Assembly: GCF_035222485.1 (NCBI RefSeq)
Contig: NC_085920.1
Location: 2,976,001 to 3,040,000, forward strand
Direction: 5' to 3'
Origin: Podospora pseudoanserina
Taxonomy: Eukaryota > Ascomycota > Sordariomycetes > Sordariales > Podosporaceae
DNA: 64,000 nucleotides
Shown here piece by piece: positions 45,532 to 57,256 of the stretch. Position numbers and translations under genes: made by a program. A model generated the notes under the pieces. The model was not told the DNA's origin. It did no database searches and saw nothing but the letters and a program-made list of their open reading frames with translations. The stretch's first letter is position 1; every line of letters begins with the position of its first letter.

Positions 45532-48500
45532 ATGTCACAGCTCGACCACGACCAACATCACCACCACCCCGACGGCCGCTCTTCTGTGGCCTCAACTCCA
45601 CCCCGATCTATGGACTCTTCTTTCCAGGACAGCCCTACTATTGGGAGAACACAAGTACTGACCCACGGCTACTCGTCCAATAGCCCATCTTCCTCGCCCT
45701 TGTCGGCGGCGAACCCTAGGTATGACAGTGCCCTCGTTGTCTATTGCTTCCTTTTTTTTCGAATCACTCGCCTGCGTTTTGAGTTTGTTTGGTTGTTGCG
45801 TTGTCTCTTTCACATCGTTTCTTTCTTCTTGTGCCCATTGGCTCTCCTTGATGCCTAGCCTGGGTTGGGGACCGGCTTGTTTTTGGTCTTCTCTGCATTT
45901 TCTTTTGTTCGGGCATCTTCCTCTCCACAGACTGGGTCTGCAGCTCGCATGTAGCCAGTCGACGTTGACAAAGGGCGAATCAATCCTCGTGGTTGGAGGA
46001 GCTTGACATTGGCATTGCCGGCTCCAGAGACACAGCTTGACGCCAACCGCGGGCTAGTCTGGCGTTTATGCTGCTGTGGTGCGACTATTCGTGCCAGGTG
46101 CTGCAGTGTCCACAAAATACTGATCCAATCTCTTTGATCGATACAGGTCCAGGCCGAAACCCGCACCGAGCCCGTTGCACTCGAGCAGCGTTGTTTCTCC
46201 GCCCACGAGTCCCGGCCCAACGAGAGCCGAGTTCCCATCTGCAGCCTCCGTCCCACGGATTGTAACGACGGCCCCCGAGGACCGCCAGGCGCAGGCATCC
46301 GAGAAAACATACTTTAACAGTGACTCCTCGGGTAGCACCACCCCAGAGGAGAGAAGTCCAGGGTTCGTGACAATGGAGACCTCCCATGCCCACACCCCGC
46401 GCTCCTGGCGCCAAAGACTGTTGCCACACATGATTCCAGGCCAGCGTGCTAACCATCCACCCACCAGACCGGCTCCCTCTTCCTCCCAGCAGTTCCCGAA
46501 TGAGGCGCGCAGTGCCTCCGACCCCGTCGTAGCCGCCAAGGGCCCCTCAGGAGGACTTACTCAAAGCCAGTCTACACCCTCGATCATGGCCGGTCCGTCG
46601 AGCGTGCGGGCAGAGCCCGCCAAGGGTCCAGCGAGAAACTCTTCCATGGATTCCGCCATTTCTCAAATTTCATCGAGGTCGACTCCGAATAAGACGCCGC
46701 AGGACGCTGCTGGGTCGACGGATATTGCACACCTAATCAAGACGGCCGGCAGTGCCGAAGCGGTCATTCAGTACTTGTTGAAGGAAAAACAGTCCCAATC
46801 GCAACAAAATTCGCAGTTATGGCGGCTTGTTGACAAGCAAAGGGCCATGATTCTAGGCCTTAATAAGGATCTGGAGCGGGCGTTGAAGGACAAAGAAAAG
46901 TACAGGAAAAAGCTGAAGGAAGTTCTAGGTGACGCAGAAGCACCGTTTGTCCCGGCCGTTCCAGCGGCGAGCTCCATGCAAGGGCCAGCCAGACACGAAA
47001 CCGGCGAAGCGAGTGCCATTCCAAAGGAGCGGGTGTTGGAAGTTCCTGCGTCACCAGGCTTGGACGCCCCAAAGCATTCGCCGATTGATGTTTCGATGGC
47101 CCCGTACCCAATCACTCCGCCGGCCGATCAAATGACTTTGCTTCTGCCGCCATCAACCGTTGGCGATTTGCTTGACCCGTCTCATTCGATGCCAAAGGCA
47201 AGCGAGCACGCCCTCGACCAATACGACCACGAGGCCCAAGAAAGAGAAGCCGAAGAGGCTGCTAAGGAGACAACCGACGATCAAGTTGACTTGCGCATCA
47301 ACCTCGATTTACCGCCCTCTCGTCAGACACCCCGAGAACCCCCCAAGATGCCCCCGCCAAAATTGCCTGTCGGATTGCCAGATCGGTCGCCCAAGCCGGA
47401 AGACGGCGTCTCGAAGTTCCCGTTACCCCCTGCCCCACCGCCACGGAAACCACCTCCGGCACCGCTCCAATTGAAAAATATGAATCCAACGCCGGCGATA
47501 GTTGCGCCGGAGGAGGCTGAGACCGATACAGATTACGACGATATACTAGAAGTAGATGAGATTCCGCATCATGAACGGAGAGGACGCCGAAGGACACGAG
47601 AGGAGGACGAGCGAGACCGTGAGATCATGGCCCAAAAGGAGGCCGAGATGCGCAGCTTGTCCAAGAAGAGCAAAAAGAGCAGCAGTCGGAAGAACACACC
47701 AGAAGAGGAGCCACCACTTCCCGCGGAGATGCCCGAGATGCCCGCGAGCCCTAGGTTGGTTCAAACTACCAAGGTGCTCCCACCTCGGGAACCAGCGTCT
47801 CTGGCTGGTGTTCTCAGTGGGAACTCGGATTCTCTGGCACCGCCCATGGCATTGATGAGCCCAGGTCTTCCCGCGAGCCCAAGGCCGATGCCTCTGAAGT
47901 CACCAGTTACTTCGCCACCGCTCTCGCCCTTGGGGATTTCAACATTTGCCGGAGCACCTTTATCTCCTCGACCACCACGTGCGCCCATCCCACTCCCTCC
48001 CAATACCCCTCTATACTCACCAGGACCTGTAGGAGAACCATTAGCGCTCAAATCACCAAGGCCGCTCCTCATCGTCAAGCAAGAGGCCCAAATCAGTGGT
48101 GAAGCGAGCCCAACCAGTTCTACAATGGATAGCCCTCTAGAAAGAACCAAGATTTTCAAGGGCTTTGTGACGGAGGAGTACCCAGACCTCCTGCTTCCAC
48201 CCAACGCCCTTCCTCACATCACTCTCAAGGTTGCATCTTCGCGGATGAAACCTTCGAGGGCCAGTCTGCTTTCTTTGACGCAGCTCGAAGAGGACCCCGT
48301 TTTCACACTGGCGGTTTCGTCAAGGGCTGATGGTGGTGAGCTGTGGCGGGTTGAGAAAGACACTGCGTCACTTGCGAAGCTGGACTCGAGGCTTAAGCAA
48401 TGTCCCGCATTTACTGCCAAGACTCCAGACAGATCTCTTTTCAGCGGTCATGCCCCTGCCAAACTTGATGCTCGGCGTGTGGCCCTGAATCAATATCTGG

Positions 48501-50647
48501 AGGAATTGCTCAACACGCCCCTGGATACCGCCACAGCACTCGAGTTGTGCAAGTATCTCTCTTCCAACACTTTGCCACCCAACGCAGATGAGACTGGAAG
48601 CTCGAGAAGTGACGCCAATACCGAATCGCAACGCACTGGGCCAGGCGGCAGACCTTTCCGGACTGGGTATTTAACCAAGCGAGGCAAGAACTTTGGCGGT
48701 TGGAAAGCCCGGTATTTTATTCTTGACGGGCCACTACTCAAGTACTATGAGACACCAGGCGGTGCACACCTGGGTACAGTAAAACTCCAAAAGGCTCAGA
48801 TTGGAAAGCAATCTCATCACAACAACGACGGTTCCCCCGCTCGTCCCAAAGACGATGAGGCTGAGAACCAGTACCGCCATGCTTTTCTGATCTTGGAACG
48901 GAAAAAGAAAGACCCCAACAGCACCACGAGGCATGTTTTGTGTGCTGAGAGTGATCTGGAGCGTGATCAATGGGTCGATGCTTTGCTTCGCTGGGTGGAT
49001 TATGAGGATCCAGAGGACGAGGATAACGCGAAGAAGGAACACCCCCACGATCGACACTCGGCACACGCCGACCGTGCCAACGCCTCGAAGAAGAAGGGTC
49101 AAGGCAAGCAGAATTCGATTGCTGACGATAAGCTCATCGGAGTCAGCTATGAGGCCACGAGGCAAGGCGATTCTCCCCAAGGCGTGCCTATCAAGGGTGC
49201 GCCATCCGGGCAAGATCACGAATCGACTCACAGCCAGTCAACGGCATCTTCGTACACGATCTCTGGACCTCGGGATCCCCAGATGATGACATCTTCTGAA
49301 TCGTGGGGCAACAAGCTAGCCATGGCCACGCAACAGCTTAGCCAGGAGGAGAAGAAGGCGAGGAAACGCAGCTTTTTCGGATTCGGTCCCAAGGCCAGAA
49401 ACTCCGGTGATGGACAAGATTCAATCTTTGGTAGTGACGGTGGCAGCATTGCCAACGGACAGACTGGCAACGGGTACAACGGCCCTGTGCGCCAGGTATT
49501 TGGTGCCAGTCTTGCCGAGGCCGTGCGCTACTGTGCCCCAGCTGACGTTCGGGTACCGCTCCCTGCTGTCGTCTACAGATGCATCCAATATTTGGAGCAC
49601 AAGAATGCCACCTCTGAGGAGGGCATCTTCCGTCTAAGCGGGTCCAGTGTCGTCATCAAGCAGCTTAAGGAACGTTTCAATACCGAGGGCGACATTAATT
49701 TGGTGACCGATCCGCAGTATTACGATATTCACGCGGTTGCGTCTCTGCTCAAGCTCTACCTCCGCGAGCTTCCGATTACGATCCTGACAAACGACCTGCG
49801 TCTGGAGTTCATCGCCACCATAGAAATCACGAACCAGAAGCAGAAGCATGCTCTTTTGGCCGAGCTTGTGGATCGTCTCCCTCAAGCCAACGCTGCTCTT
49901 TTGAAGTATTTAATTTCGTTCTTGATCAAGATCATCAACAATGCCAGCGTCAACAAGATGACAGTGCGAAACGTCGGCATTGTTTTCTCCCCGACCTTGA
50001 ACATCCCCGCTCCTATTTTTGCAGCTTTCTTGCAGAACTTTGAGCCCATCTTTGGCGTCGACCCTACTGAATATGAGCTGCCTACTACTGAGCCCGACAA
50101 TCTTCAGCCACAACCGCGCCGCCCATCACTCCCATCCTCCTTCACCTCGGATGCGCCACGGCGTCCTTCGGATCCAAGGCCGTCAACCTCACACAGCGAT
50201 TCCCCTCACAGACACCGTTTAATGGAGTCATTGGATAGTCTGCCAAACAGGAGCACGCCCACGCCACCTCCCCTGTCGATGCAGCAAATGGCACAGATGA
50301 ATGCTGCGACAATGCACTCGAGGAGCACGCCCACCCCTCCACCTCAGCGCCCGGGTGTGGTGTACGAGCCCCAGCTCATGGCGCCACCCCAGCAACAGCA
50401 GCAAGGTGGTCACTTTTCCATGAGGCCAGCGTACGAAGGCAGTTTCAATGCGCCCCCTCCCAACTTTGACCCTACGCAGATGCAGCATCCAGGGGCGTTG
50501 AGGCCATCACCGGGTTATGACAGGCCGGTGTATGAGAGCGGATTGTCGCCAGCGCCGTACGAGCACTCTTATAAGAATAGGAGGGAGAGCTCGATGTTTA
50601 TGGGGAATTTGAATCAGCAGCCGAGTAAGAGTCGGTTGAGAGAGTGA
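45532..50647 (+). CDS. BEM3: PX-PH-RhoGAP protein, Bem3 type
   Basis: GTPase-activating protein for Rho-family GTPases (Cdc42 in yeast Bem3), acting at sites of polarised growth. Two exons, 45532-45719 and 46147-50647, with a GTATGA donor and ATACAG acceptor, give 1562 residues. A long Ser/Pro/Thr-rich disordered N-terminal half contains a coiled-coil stretch (AEAVIQYLLKEKQSQSQQNS onward). Then come a PX domain (about 741-868, phosphoinositide binding), a PH domain (about 900-1016; GYLTKRGKNFGGWKARYFIL to QWVDALLRWVDY), and the RhoGAP domain (about 1180-1373). The catalytic arginine finger is Arg1225 in EEGIFRLSGS, and KYLISFLIKIINNASVNKMT and NVGIVFSPTL are typical RhoGAP segments. The tail is Pro/Gln-rich. 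The domain order and length fit filamentous fungal Bem3 homologues. Confidence 0.95.
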
Positions 50648-51714
50648 TTTTTGGAGGTTTCAAAACAGTTAATATTTTTTTGGCGATTCTGGGTTTATAT
50701 TTGGGGTCAGATGTACAAGGGGGGGGCGTGTTTGGATTGTTTTTGTTGTTGCTGTTTTTTTCTCTTTTTTCTTTCTCTTTTTGGAAAGATTTCGCTTGCA
50801 AGATACCAATTTTTTTATTTTTTTGTCAAGTTGTTGGAGATTCTGTTTTTTTTTGGAATCAAGTTGGTTTGGGTTGTATATGAGAGAGGTACGCTGGCAG
50901 TAAATATCGCCACGGCATCCTTTGCGGTCGTCATTCTTCTCTCCCTTCTTTTCGGCCAACTAACTCAGTTGGTCGAACTAACTCAGTTGGCCGAAGAGAA
51001 GGGAGAGATGACCACTGCAAAGGATGCCGTGGCGATATTTGCTGTCCGCGTACCTCTCTCAGATATCTACTGCCAACGTACTTTTATATATTATATATTA
51101 TGAAGCGAACATTGAATGGGGGAATAGGGGGGCGGGAGGGGTGCGTATACAGTAATGCTGATGTTATTAAAAGTTTTACAAAAGTTGAGGACTTGAACTG
51201 AGGTACCTAGGGGAGAGTTTGGTTTGTGATTCTGAGTATTCTGATTTGTGGTTTTGTATACCTAGGGGAATGAATTAGTTGCCTTGGTGGTATGTATGTA
51301 TGGTTGGAAAGGTGTGGAGGAGATACCCAAGGGTTTGCTTGTTCTCTGGTGGTGTGGATAGTTGCTGTGTTTGTGTCGTCCTTTACAATGGAAGAACGAT
51401 GATAGTATCCATCTGGTTGTTGCTATAAACCGTTCTCGATCAGAAAATGAAGAGAAAAAAGTTTGATATCAAAAGCGATGTAGGTTTTCCATTAATTGTA
51501 TGACCTTTGAACCCACCCCCTTTCAGCTTCCCGGTTTTGTTTAAGCTGTTATTATCTATCCCCTCCGCTTTACATCCTCTACTGAATAGCATTTTGAACA
51601 TACCACATGAAGGCATAAATCTCAACTCCCTACTATATCCCACCCCACCCCCATAAACAACAATGAACTGACATATACACACACACACTTCATCTTACCT
51701 TCTCTTCCACCTCC
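50648..51714. other. 3' spacer containing a large hairpin
   Basis: About 1.07 kb between convergent genes. The left part is strongly T-rich (50680-50870), followed by the hairpin at 50877-51065. Two copies of ACCTAGGGGA lie near 51205 and 51260. No gene is seen. Confidence 0.6.
50877..51065. repeat. Near-perfect inverted repeat (85/81-bp arms, 23-bp loop)
   Basis: The left arm at 50877-50961 and right arm at 50985-51065 are reverse complements apart from about eight mismatches and one 4-bp gap. Outer ends read TATATGAGAGAGGTACG and CGTACCTCTCTCAGATA. The inner part holds two direct copies of AACTAACTCAGTTGG. Just outside the right arm, CTACTGCCAACGTAC repeats part of the arm again. It lies about 230 bp beyond the RhoGAP stop, so it could be inside that 3'UTR. 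It may be a foldback/MITE-like element or a source of hairpin RNA. Confidence 0.9.
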
Positions 51715-54700
51715 TCAAAAGCCATAGCCCCCTCCCGCCGGCCCCCCTCCTCCTCCCCCTGGCCCCCCAGCAACAGCACCACTCATCAAATCCCCCCCTC
51801 CATACCACTGTTGTTGCTGCCCCCCGGTCCCCGGCTGCTCATACCTCAAAACCCCATCCTCCGCCGTGGTCAACGTCCCGTCCATAAAACCACCAAGCGT
51901 CATATCCATCGCCTGCGCGAACCCATCCCCCAACCCAGGGAAATCAAAAGTGTCCCCAGGAAAAAAGGTATTGTTCAGCATCCAGGCCGGGTTGCCCATC
52001 CCGGGAATGTCAAATGCATTGGAAGTATCAGGCTGTTGTTGTTGAGGTGGGGGGTAATTACCCCAGTTTTGTTGCATTGCCCCCGATGATGATGAAGAAG
52101 AAGGAGGGAGAATACCCTGATCATTGTTGGGGCGGGAGGAGGCACCGTTTGCAGAGGCGGCCGCCATTTCTGATAAGAGTTGAAGGGGGGTGCTAGCGAC
52201 GGGTGGGTAGGTTGGTTGGGGGTTTGGGAGGGGACTGGAGTGGGGACGTTGGGGTGTTTACTGTCAGTCCCTGACGGGCCTGGGTAAGAGGGTGTTTGGA
52301 GAGAGGATTGGGGGGTGTCGCTTGCGGTGTTGGAGCCGTTGGAGCCAGTGCCGCTTTGGTTCTGTTTCTGCTTTTGGAACCAAGACCGGAGCATAACCAG
52401 GACGAGGAGGAATTTCGCGGCGGGTCGACTTCTGTCTTCTGCTGCGGTGGCGCGGAATTTCTCGAGGAGTTTGTCGAGGTGCTGCTCCACTTTCATGTGG
52501 TCCTTGTTGATCACCTTGCCGAGCTCACTTTTTGTGGAGGAGGCGGCGAAGTAGAGCTTGATGAGCACGACGACGGCATAGGCCACGCGGACAAAATTGA
52601 AAACTGGGAGGCACCGTGTCGTGTGGACGTCAAGTGAGAGAAATGTGTCAAAGATGCCGTCGATGGCGGTAAGACAGGCGGAGAGGGCGTTGATATGTGC
52701 CTGTGTGAGAGGGGCATCCGAGGCCAGTGGCGTGTCTGGGTTGGGTCCCAGCCTACAGTCATCAGGACAATCGCTATGGGTTGCGATCTCGTGCATGTAG
52801 AGGCTGATAACGTGGAAGCTCATCTTTAAAGACGCTATGAAGCTGTTAGATGTAGACCAGAAGACGCCTTTCAGATCATACGGTCGACTTACGCTGCTGT
52901 AACTCCCTTGGAATATTCTCACTGTATCTCTCCAGCTCCCTTTCAAACCCCTTAAGCGCATATTGGGTCCTGGAATCAGCAATATTCGGCGTAGACGAAG
53001 GATCGTCCATGGAAAACTGAATCCCGACCTCCTCGGCAAGTTTGTGCGTCCAAACCAAATGACAGAAATACTTGTCAGTCGGCACAGCCTCCGGGGAAGA
53101 CTCCAGCACGTCGATACACTCTGCCATGAACGGCGTCCACCTAATCAGATTCGCCCGATGAAGTGCCATTGCCGTGTTGGTGGCCAAAAAATAACACGTC
53201 AACCACGCTCTTCTCGCCTCCAGTGTTGTCGGATCAAGCGGTGTCCCGCGCATGGGGTGGTCTCTCCAAGCCTGAGAGACGTGTCGTTTAAACCCACCTC
53301 TCGACATCTTCTTGGTCCCCAGTCCAATCTCAATAGCCATCACAGCAGCTACATGAACAAGTTGATAAAACTTGAGCTCCTCGAACCGATCTGGCGGCCA
53401 GTACCAAATAACAGCCACCTGTAAGGCCTGTACAAGCTCCAAGCTCTTGTGGCCGTCCACAATGATTTTCTCGGCAAAGACTTGCATTAGCTCCTTTGTC
53501 AGTGTTTTTTGCAAAGACGGAATCTCAGACGAAGCAGCCGCCATCAGTGACAAAAACAAGATGGGCTTGTTTGCCCGAACCTCTCCCACCGTGACCCCAG
53601 CCGGAAACACAACACCAGGGAGATGATAGCACATCTGCTGTGTGTACCTCATGAACAACTCTTCAGCCATATTCATGGTCAAGATGCCCCGATCAACCAC
53701 ATCTGCCACCTTGGCAGCACCGTCCTCACTTTTGAAGTTTGCTCCAGCCAGTGCAACAGCAGCTCTCTCTTCCTCGCCGGTGACCTGTGTCATCTTCCTC
53801 TTCTGGCCAGCTACAGCGGGAGTTGAAGACGATATCGTCGACGACAGCGGAGGCAGAGATGTCGACATTGACTGCTGCTGCCCATACCGTTCACCACCAC
53901 CCGCATACCTCCCATAATCCGTACCAGGTCGGCCGCCGCTTTGATCATGGCTAGTTCCTCTCCAATCCGCTGAAGATACCAGAGCCTGAGCAGCTTGGTG
54001 AGCCTGGGGATCTGAACCTGGCCCGTGAAGCCCTCCTGTCGATGTGCCAGAAGTTTGCGGTCTGGTGGCCTGCAAACTAGCAGTCAACATATCAATCTTC
54101 TTCTCCAGCTCCGCCACCCGTGAGTCCGTTTTTTTAGCTCGTTTCCTCGTGGGCTGGGTGATAACGCACTCGCGTTTGGCTTTGGCACATCTCTTGCAAG
54201 GGCCATCTGGGTCAGCCGGGTCTGGGTCACAACGAACTTTGAGACCTCTGCATGATTCACAGGCACGGGGCTTTTTGGGATCTAGTCCACCGGCAGCGCC
54301 GCCTGGAGAGTGGTGCTCATCACCGGGACTGTTGTGGTGGTGATATGAATTGTTAGGGGTGTTGACAGCAATGGAGCTGGGGGCCGTGGTATTGGCTGGA
54401 GTGGACGAGGTGTTGACGGTTGCGGTTGATGCAGGTGTTTGTGGGGAGAATGCCGATATTGGATGGTTAGTGTGGGGAATTTGGGGTTGGTGATGATGTG
54501 GTGGTTGCCATTGCTGTTGCTGCGGGCGCAATTGATGCTGCTGCTGGGGATGATGGGCTTGGAGTTGGGGGAGCCTATCATGGTGGTGTTGTGCATTCAG
54601 CGAGCTCGCTGGCGGCTGGGCGCCCGGCGCCCCATGAACGGGGGCTGGAGGTGTTGGCGCATTGCCTGGGCCGTTGCTGGAAGTGCTGGTGCTGCCGTTG

Positions 54701-54759
54701 CCGCTTCCACTGCCGCCGTTACTGCTGCGGAGCATGGGGTCAAGCGCCGAGATGTCCAT
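51715..54759 (-). CDS. Zn2Cys6 (fungal-type) transcription factor
   Basis: Three exons, 54759-52893, 52834-52262 and 52169-51715, with GTAAGT and GTAAAC donors, TAG and CAG acceptors and consistent phases, give 964 residues. The N-terminal ~160 residues are Gln/His/Pro/Ser-rich. The binuclear zinc cluster is complete: Cys167, 170, 177, 188, 191 and 198 (CESCRGLKVRC...GPCKRCAKAKREC). A basic linker (TRKRAKKTDS) and a short coiled coil (RVAELEKKIDMLTASL), as expected for dimerising family members, follow. The middle and C-terminal parts show the fungal transcription-factor homology region (IVDGHKSLELVQALQVAVIW and RRAWLTCYFLATNTAMAL). The tail is Gly/Gln/Pro-rich, likely for activation. In-frame ATGs at 54927 and 54978 could extend the N-terminus. 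The target pathway is unknown. Confidence 0.93.
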
Positions 54760-55614
54760 GCCGGTGGTTGTCTGTTCGGCCTGCCGACGGTCTTGCTGAT
54801 GCTGACGGCTTTTCTGAGGCCGATCACCGATGCTGAGCGGTCGAATGTCAGGGCGAAGAAAGTCGGCGCTCCAACCGAGAGTCCCGAGTTCAGAAGTGGC
54901 GCCGCGCCGAGAATGGAATCCTCCCATTAAATTGCGTACTACACCCGCTGTTACACACCCGCGAAAATTTAATTTCATGTGATGTACAAGCCTTGGATGA
55001 CGACACCAACCTCGGTAAGCAAAGACTCCGACGTGGTACGTGCGCCACCTCCAACAAACAACCCTACTGCGTACAAACCATTGCGATGTGAGGCAAACCC
55101 AGAACACAGCTCATTGCCTGCAGTACATGCTATATCTCAGCGGCGAGGTATCTCGGGTTAGTTGATGAACTGTATCTTGAGGGTTGACGAAGACCTAGCT
55201 CAAGACCTTGGGGCTCCTTCTTGAATCATGATCAAGTTGCGTGATTGCATCGACATGTGCTTGCCGGTGATATAAGTTCGAGCACTCCCATGCTGTCTGC
55301 GCATTTTAGGTAAGCGCGAGACGGCCCAGAGGGCAAGAGGTACGAGGCAGGAAGTATGAAGGAAGGCAAGAAGAATGGTTGCTGCTACCAGCTATCAGAC
55401 TTTGACACCAAGATGACGGAGACTGGGCTCCGGCCCAAATGATTATTTCAAGGGAGACTCAACTTCCTGGTCCAGTGAAGTCGAAAAGTATCACTCCCGC
55501 ATACATTCTTATTCCTTGAGAGAAGAGTCGACCAGCATCAAGCCCTCATCAACAGCTCCTTGTTCATCCCAATCGCTTCACTGTTAGGCCCACGCGTCGA
55601 CCACCGTCAGCAAC
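54760..55614. other. Divergent promoter region, about 850 bp
   Basis: Between the Zn2Cys6 factor start and the Cys-rich secreted protein start. Holds both promoters; no gene is seen. Confidence 0.5.
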
Positions 55615-56431
55615 ATGTTCATTAAGCTTGCCTCCTTTCTGGCTCTCGCAGCAACTGTGGTATGCTGTCTGCCAACTCCTCGGTCCTCATCCTTCTAATC
55701 CCTCTACCCTAGACCGCCACCACCCCGTTTCATACCACCAACGCCACCTCCCTGTATCAAGACAACGGCCACGGCATCAAATGGACAGGCGTAATCACCC
55801 CCGGTCAGCCCAAAACCACCCTCTTCGGCACCGTTGACGAGATCTACAACTATATCCTCGCTATCAACCCCAACTACGTCGCCCAGCCTCTCGACAAGTC
55901 CGATCTTGCCCTCCTCGCCTCCCCCTGGAACGAACCCGGGACCACCAAGCTAGTCGCCCGACAAAGGTCAAAATACCTCGACAAGTTCCCCAGCCCCGTG
56001 TGCCGCGTCATGGCCACGGGCAACAGCAGATCCCTCGATCCCATAATAAACGAACTGGATATTCTTGGTGGAATATGTGAGGCTCCCAAGGATGCCTGCC
56101 GCCGTGTTGGGTGCAAGTCGACTACGGCTGGGTATCTTTGTGGTGTAAGTCTCTTTTTCCTGTCACATAAGCGGCTTCAATACTGATGAAACGGTCAAAG
56201 GAATACGGCAACGCAGCTGTGGTTGCATGTACCGATGTGTCACGTCGTCTGGAGGTGATCAAGAGGGACTGCTGTTCGGTGATAGCTGATTTTGGCGGAA
56301 AACCCGTGTCGGGACACTCCAAACGTTACGACTACGGTGTGTATGCTGGGTATGGGAACTGTAATCATGGGGAGGATAGCTCGCCGGCTGATTATCCTTA
56401 TCCTGGGGGTGGGATTAATGGGAAGTGCTAG
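55615..56431 (+). CDS. Cys-rich secreted protein, 235 residues, unknown function
   Basis: Three exons, 55615-55659, 55713-56144 and 56201-56431, all phase 0 with GTATGC and GTAAGT donors and TAG and AAG acceptors. Exon 1 encodes nearly all of a signal peptide (MFIKLASFLALAATV), a common layout in fungal secreted proteins. The mature part has an N-glycosylation-type NAT site, then GHGIKWTGVITPGQPKTTLF, an aromatic-rich segment (VDEIYNYILAINPNYVAQPL) and a Cys-rich C-terminal half. Ten Cys are present: PVCRV, GICEA, DACRR, GCKST, YLCGE, VACTD, DCC, NCNHG and the final GKC. An even number of Cys and no membrane span suggest an extracellular disulfide-stabilised protein. I do not recognise the family. 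Confidence 0.8.
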
Positions 56432-57256
56432 GGGTTGGCGGGTATTGCAATGGTAATTGGGGGGGTGATGTCTGCGAAGGGTTGCGAGTGTCTTTCGTCG
56501 AGGTTGGTTGATGGGGTGCTGCCTAACGATGATGTGGCCTGACGCGCGTCTCTAAGGGACAGGTCTGTCATTGGTCATGAATTGCTTACTTTGTACTAAT
56601 AAATATTATCTTCATCGGTTCGGATGGAAACGCGTGTGCCTGTGAGACCCCTAAGTTGTTGCCTGGCCAACCACCAAGTCAAAAAGGGGTAGTAAGTAGG
56701 GCGCTCTCGAAAGTCTGGCTTGGACTGCCACGAACATCAACCATACCAGCTATGAAATGTTTTCGGTTGATTTAATGTGAAAGGACAGCTGTTTCGAATG
56801 AGTTTGACTGGGGGTAGTATCAATTACAGTCTTTATGTCACCTTATGCTGCAAAACGCGAAAGCGCATTCAGGACAATTTAGAGTTAGGGTTATACACGG
56901 GCGTTTCTGGTGCCAGCCTTGATGAGTCCGAGTGATCGGATCGAAACAGAATCCACCCCGCTTTTACAGTCTCCCTGCAGGCACCCATATAGACATCACG
57001 TTCTCAAGGCAGGTGTTTAATTTCTGACGGGTTTATGATCGTTCTCCAAGTCTTTATTTTTCGATCTCGATATTTCGTCTTTTGACAACAGACGAGTAAG
57101 AAGGGGGACCCGAAAAGGCGTGTTTTGGAATCGTTGCGCTGACTTGTCGTTAGAAATAATTGCACGACCACAGCAAGAGAGTGGTGCTTTTCTGTCAGAT
57201 AACACGTCTCGCCAAAACCGGACTTTGTTGTTCGAGGCTTTGCGCACAACGGCAAA
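56432..57256. other. Spacer, about 825 bp
   Basis: 3' flank of the Cys-rich protein gene and promoter of the F-box gene. One TTAGGGTT motif lies near 56886. No gene is seen. Confidence 0.5.
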
